Below, piece after piece: positions 61,901 through 64,000 of a stretch of 64,000 nt of DNA. A program made the translations under genes and the position numbers. Each line of letters begins with the position of its first letter. Position 1 is the stretch's first letter. The notes under the pieces were generated by a model. That model worked only from the letters and a program-made list of their open reading frames with translations, had not been told where the DNA came from and ran no database searches. Source of the DNA: Paenibacillus helianthi (lineage in GTDB: Bacteria; Bacillota; Bacilli; Paenibacillales; Paenibacillaceae); assembly GCF_001909055.1 (NCBI RefSeq), contig NZ_LVWI01000092.1:62001-126000 (forward strand). The letters are read 5' to 3'.

Positions 61901-64000
61901 TGGTGCTTGAAGCCCTGCTCGCTTGGCTGCTTCCCTATATCCAGTAATTTGTAAGTCAAATTTGGATATTCGCCTTCGAACTGCTTCCGGGCTTGGATTA
62001 GTTGAGAGTTTCCGATGTCGGTAAACGTGTATTCGTACTGAGCATCTTTTATCTTAGGAAGCAGCAACTGTGTCAAGCTTCCTGTACCGCCGCCTACTTC
62101 GAGAATACGGACTTTGCCGCTATAAGATCTTATATATTGTGCAATCGTCTCAACGGCCATTAATCCGCACAGATCCCCGAAAGACTTGCTTTCATCTTCG
62201 AACGATTTGAAGAAGTGCGATGTTCCGTCAGGGTATAATACCTGCAACGGGTTGATAGCGCCAGACAAAACTTCTTCATAGTGGGATAGACAATGCTTCA
62301 ACAAACGCCATGTCCCTTGGTTACCGGGGAACCGAATCAAACATTCTTCGAAGTAAGCCTCCACGTCAGCAGTTTCGGCTCTGGCGCTTATCTCATACTC
62401 CGAACCATTTAGCGTCACGTAACCGGTCTCAACGAGCAGGCTGAGAATGTATCGGAACAGACGTACCTGCTTCGTATCCAAGCTTACGGCGGCGCATATT
62501 TCATCTAAGGTATGACCCTTAGCCTCGCAGAACAGCCCTTTACCCCTAAATAACTGCATGAAATAGTTGGCGACGAAAAGCGCCTCTTCATCGAACATAT
62601 CGGCAGGCTGCTTATATCCGGCATGTGCAAGTAAACTCTCTCCAAATAGAAATGTCGAACGTGCAATGTCGTGAATGTCCGCATGTTCACGGACTGAATC
62701 GGTCTCATCAATTTCAATTGCTGTAGCTTGCTCGATCCCAATCGCAGCTTGTTCAGTATGGTGATTAGCCCAATGGCGTGTTTTCGAAAAAGGGTATGTA
62801 GGAAGTGGTACTCGTCTCCATTCCACCTCCCGATAGTACGCCACCCAATCGATGTCGCTGCCGCCGGCAAAAGCTCTGCCCATCGCCTCAGCCTTCGTAT
62901 CCTCCTTGATCATCCGGGCACTAACACAAAGTTCGTCGGTATTGCCTAGATAGATGCCTTTTCCTGTGAAGGATGGCCATCCTTCTTCCGGCCATTGTTC
63001 TGTAAGCTGTGTCACTTTGGTTCTTAGTTCTTCTTTGCTCGCAGCTGCTATTGCAATACGATAACGATGTGCATCCCTTCCGCAGGTAGAGGTGGCACAT
63101 ATATCAATCAGGTCATACTCGGTGGACGGCATATATTCAGCGAATCGCCGCACGTACTCCCGCAGAGATGCCAAAGTCTTGGCTGACAGCACCAGCACAG
63201 CCTGTGTTGGCTCAAGTGAGCGGTTGTGTCGTTCCTTTGAGTCCGTTTCTTCAACTATAATATGAACATTCGTTCCGCTTAGACCGAACGCACTTACGCC
63301 GGCTCGGCGGACAGGCTGCCATTCACACGTATCCCATGGCAGCAAAGTCTCGTTAATATAAACGGGCGAATCTATAAAAGGTATTAATGAATTCGGCTTC
63401 GTCACGTGTAGCGTCGGGGGAATCATGCGATGCTGCATCATTAATACAACCTTAATAATACCCGCTATACCGGATGCGGCAACCGTGTGTCCAATGTTGC
63501 TCTTTAACGAACCGATTCCGCAAAATTGTTTTTTGTCTGTATAGAATCGGAAAGCATTCTGGAGTCCTTCAATTTCAATAGGATCGCCTAACCGGGTGCC
63601 CGTACCGTGCGCCTCAATGTATGAGATTGTCTCTGGGTTAATATTGGCCCGCTTCCAAGCCATGCGAATTGTATCACTCTGTGCAATTGCATTTGGCGCG
63701 GTTATACCGCTAGACCGTCCGTCTGAGTTGACAGCGGATCCTTTGATTACAGCATGGATGAAATCGCCGTCTTTAACCGCCTGATCGTAAGCTTTTATGT
63801 ATACAATTCCGAGCCCCTCTCCGGTGACCGTTCCATCGGCCGAATCATCAAAAGCCTTCGTTCTGCATCCTGAAGATAAAATGCCGAAGTCAGTGTCCTG
63901 CTCAATTGGAAATAGAGATAAATTTACTCCGCCGACTAAAGCACGATCGCAATCATTGTTCTGAATAGCTAAACAGGCCTGGTGTAGCGCTGTTAGGGAT
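55939..64000 (-). CDS. Trans-AT PKS/NRPS megaenzyme KS-MT-KR-ACP-C-A-PCP-half C (5' end beyond window)
   Basis: Over 2680 residues visible; the frame is open to 64000. KS: the visible part starts at SLTALHQAC, so the nucleophile Cys of TACSS lies just off the edge; EAHGTGT and NIGHT histidines are present. No AT follows. C-methyltransferase with VRILEVGGGTGS (near 62110). KR with GGAGKLGLQIG (near 60795) and GSDYVASNSFLDA. ACP Ser codon at 59850-59848 (LGGDSLLAIG). C domain with HHIISDG (59304-59286). A domain with YTSGSTGRPKGV and YGPTETTIW; its specificity residues read D I L Q Y G M I W, close to the glycine code. PCP Ser codon at 56721-56719 (MGGNSLAIV). Residues after it (about 56600-55945) match only the C-terminal half of a condensation domain. 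Confidence 0.93.
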   Translation of the reverse strand, partial: SLTALHQACLAIQNNDCDRALVGGVNLSLFPIEQDTDFGILSSGCRTKAFDDSADGTVTGEGLGIVYIKAYDQAVKDGDFIHAVIKGSAVNSDGRSSGITAPNAIAQSDTIRMAWKRANINPETISYIEAHGTGTRLGDPIEIEGLQNAFRFYTDKKQFCGIGSLKSNIGHTVAASGIAGIIKVVLMMQHRMIPPTLHVTKPNSLIPFIDSPVYINETLLPWDTCEWQPVRRAGVSAFGLSGTNVHIIVEETDSKERHNRSLEPTQAVLVLSAKTLASLREYVRRFAEYMPSTEYDLIDICATSTCGRDAHRYRIAIAAASKEELRTKVTQLTEQWPEEGWPSFTGKGIYLGNTDELCVSARMIKEDTKAEAMGRAFAGGSDIDWVAYYREVEWRRVPLPTYPFSKTRHWANHHTEQAAIGIEQATAIEIDETDSVREHADIHDIARSTFLFGESLLAHAGYKQPADMFDEEALFVANYFMQLFRGKGLFCEAKGHTLDEICAAVSLDTKQVRLFRYILSLLVETGYVTLNGSEYEISARAETADVEAYFEECLIRFPGNQGTWRLLKHCLSHYEEVLSGAINPLQVLYPDGTSHFFKSFEDESKSFGDLCGLMAVETIAQYIRSYSGKVRILEVGGGTGSLTQLLLPKIKDAQYEYTFTDIGNSQLIQARKQFEGEYPNLTYKLLDIGKQPSEQGFKHHSYDIIIAYNVIHATQDIRGSLLMLHTLLASKGILCSLELVKNRASTNLIWGLAEGWWAFKDVELRVHTPLIDHLRWEKALRDTNYEAVGSYPVERESRELAETMLVIGQSSYYPQAYQDWTYEIFWKQSELSPSSTRSSLRGNWLVFIDEYGIGDAVAQSLRSSGNSVYTISRGETFAQEQADWFVMNVTTNSDYMRLLHLLQEQDVNISGIVHLWSLDIPYQDNSYTPEQIESAQELGSYSLFHLAKALIALNVDHSIEIRIVTDRSQAVSIAEEVYPAQAPIVGLAKVIPQENPRLQCYVTDLAIGQLSATQLAQQVVQEIRFNYEDSLVAYRDKRIVPEMRRSDIDVIPDIVTPITLRAGAVYILVGGAGKLGLQIGKHIASKANVTLIIVNRTSLPPKEEWNDWITRPGCSLAEAAKMKAMLEIEGMGSTVAYYAADVSDPDQMETILHEVKHRYGPINGVIHSAMQQSFDPIAVKSFDNFRDGMKAKLAGTVVLDVLVETENLEFFIMFSSLASIWGGATGSDYVASNSFLDAYSAYRRYKGKHALAINWYAFEGITGPGFIGYMPIAGGMQSFDAILSKDVNQMVIGQFDLEILQQWRPSLKIRLSDDVFVRGEEYPNIHTLKGSAINRNDSSVVLTGKEDGSAYTADELAVGQIWSEVLGYETLSLDDDFFALGGDSLLAIGIVTRLAKHASAAVTINDIFINPTIRQLAAIIGSVSVEEQVLAIPIAQWAEYYPATSSQQRIYVLEQMQNGSVAYNIPTVLQLEGELDRERFEASFRLLIERHESFRTCFTINDGVLVQRIMDEADFTLEYEELSEASVIRDELNRAIRPFDLTKAPLLRSKLFRIEPNKHVLVLDMHHIISDGVSIGILINEFFHFYRAESLPALRIQYKDFSVWHNNRLKDGSFKKQEEYWCSVMSGQLPVLNLPTDFPRPLVKSYNGSVLTFEVGADLTDSIISFGQQRGTTLYMTLLTALNIMFAKYSGDEDIIIGSPVAGRNYVELEGIAGLFLNTLAMRNFPRRDSRVADFMEEIKQNTLAALSRSEYPFEMLVDRLSLQRDTSRNPLFDIMFILQNTGDAKEVLHEHDDKLKIHPYPFEQRSSQFDLTFDIIERNKRLIVDIEYSDELFRKETIEIMAGHFTAVLRALVEQADQKIGQISLLSVEERSLLIDQWNVNKTLHSREKTVVQLFEERAGLHPVLRAVQDGQRELTYGELNKRANRVAARLLENGARPDRFVALLMNRSVDMMIGLLGILKSGAALVPIDPNYPEERINYVLEDSGLSLAVADRSLTHKLSGMSAIIHVDEMDDGTESDTNPLIQATSEHLAYMIYTSGSTGRPKGVMIEHRNLTAFKAGVEAAADFIYGGNWLALTTISFDIFILETILPLLNGSSVMIASEHDQINPHSIKQLILDHNVNMIQLTPSRLQLLLEDSSLPEAILRLQMIYVGGEALPLKLLQRLQAKTEAKIYNMYGPTETTIWSTVQNLTCANKVTIGRPIPNMQVYILDRNMQPVGINIIGDLYITGEAVARGYYGRNELTADRFIPCHFNPGQRMYRTGDLARWRPDGSIEYAGRDDFQVKVKGYRIELGEIEQSLCKHDSIQEAVVTLAGQETANPYLTAYYIGDYEIETKQLQLLLSKTLPDYMVPLAYTYMKNWPLTPNGKLDRLALPEPTRNIMSPVAAGATSTLSSIEQQLWDIWSELLQTDALGVYHNFFEMGGNSLAIVLVHEKLEALYPGTVRIVDLFAYPTISSLAQFIEDQLMGAEINFSEDDGDYWMYEMEGPILRLPREYKKQARLVKQERIMLSSHVEGERYARLQRAADHEKVEAIDILLALYVHLLSQIMGSEDIYLEQAVQGSYGPTIRPLRIELNRCSNFSELFLLIHQKRLFASLSQWDDSFWRKQKQENRQADDIIPLFSELSNYSRLNNMEHDLVHVVELMPDGIVFRTVFNGSCLHQRGVSSLLDDYEQLLMMLLDEYAT

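Noticed and set aside
63661..63663. ATG at 63663 as the start of the NRPS/PKS protein
   Set aside because: The frame is open and encodes conserved ketosynthase sequence from 63664 up to the window edge, so this is an internal methionine.
1..64000. CRISPR arrays, tRNA and rRNA genes
   Set aside because: No regularly spaced repeats, no cloverleaf sequences with TTCRA loops and CCA ends, and no rRNA-like stretches were recognised on reading through.

Overview
The window looks like a chromosomal segment of a Paenibacillus-type Firmicute. The GC content is moderate, Shine-Dalgarno sequences are strong, TTG and GTG starts are common, and intrinsic terminators are frequent. Protein families typical of that genus are present: a stalk/copper-amine-oxidase-N domain protein, a DUF6382-FHA protein, DUF2621, a LoaP antiterminator and trans-AT NRPS/PKS genes. 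No rRNA, tRNA, CRISPR array or intact insertion sequence was seen.

Region 1 (1-5.9 kb) is housekeeping: the 5' end of pgi, a beta-hydroxyacid dehydrogenase, a GNAT acetyltransferase, ppnP, tkt and a papain-like hydrolase with permuted His/Cys order. Region 2 (6.0-19.6 kb, minus strand) is a non-canonical Tad-like secretion/pilus locus: CpaB, a CpaE/TadZ-like protein with a defective P-loop, a divergent CpaF, TadB, TadC, two tandem micro-pilin-like proteins and two TadE-like proteins. It is followed by three secreted proteins, two of them large and rich in PKD/Ig-like repeats. Region 3 (19.8-23.5 kb) holds purU, nfo (with a C-terminal extension), a DUF2621 protein and a TIGR01777 epimerase. 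Region 4 (23.5-34.1 kb, minus) is a second, canonical Tad locus: TadZ, CpaF, TadB, TadC, Flp, TadE, a DUF5702 protein, a TadE-like pseudopilin, prepilin peptidase and an FHA protein. A terminator-like hairpin lies in its 5' leader. Region 5 (34.3-38.6 kb) holds a stalk-domain protein, a DCC oxidoreductase, ohr and gpx divergent around an OhrR-like site, and a frameshifted GNAT gene.

Region 6 (38.6 kb to beyond 64.0 kb) is a hybrid trans-AT polyketide/non-ribosomal peptide cluster, mostly transcribed right to left. It encodes: a KS-MT-KR-ACP-C-A-PCP-(half C) megaenzyme running off the right edge; a discrete malonyl acyltransferase; a KS-DH-KR-ACP protein that ends in a butirosin BtrH-like cysteine acyltransferase domain instead of a thioesterase; SbnA and SbnB (2,3-diaminopropionate synthesis); a type II thioesterase; and a serine-peptidase/ABC-exporter fusion of the prodrug-activation type (compare ZmaM). 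Further left are a LoaP antiterminator fused to an acyl-carrier-protein domain, a second BtrH-like protein that seems to lack the cysteine, and an SbnI-like free-serine kinase. SbnI + SbnA + SbnB would give a full serine to O-phosphoserine to L-Dap route. The set recalls zwittermicin, edeine and paenilamicin, but the LoaP-ACP fusion and the terminal BtrH-like domain are features I do not know from those pathways. The leftmost cluster genes (39.8-42.3 kb) are much more AT-rich than the rest and sit among decayed coding fragments, which suggests a recently assembled edge.
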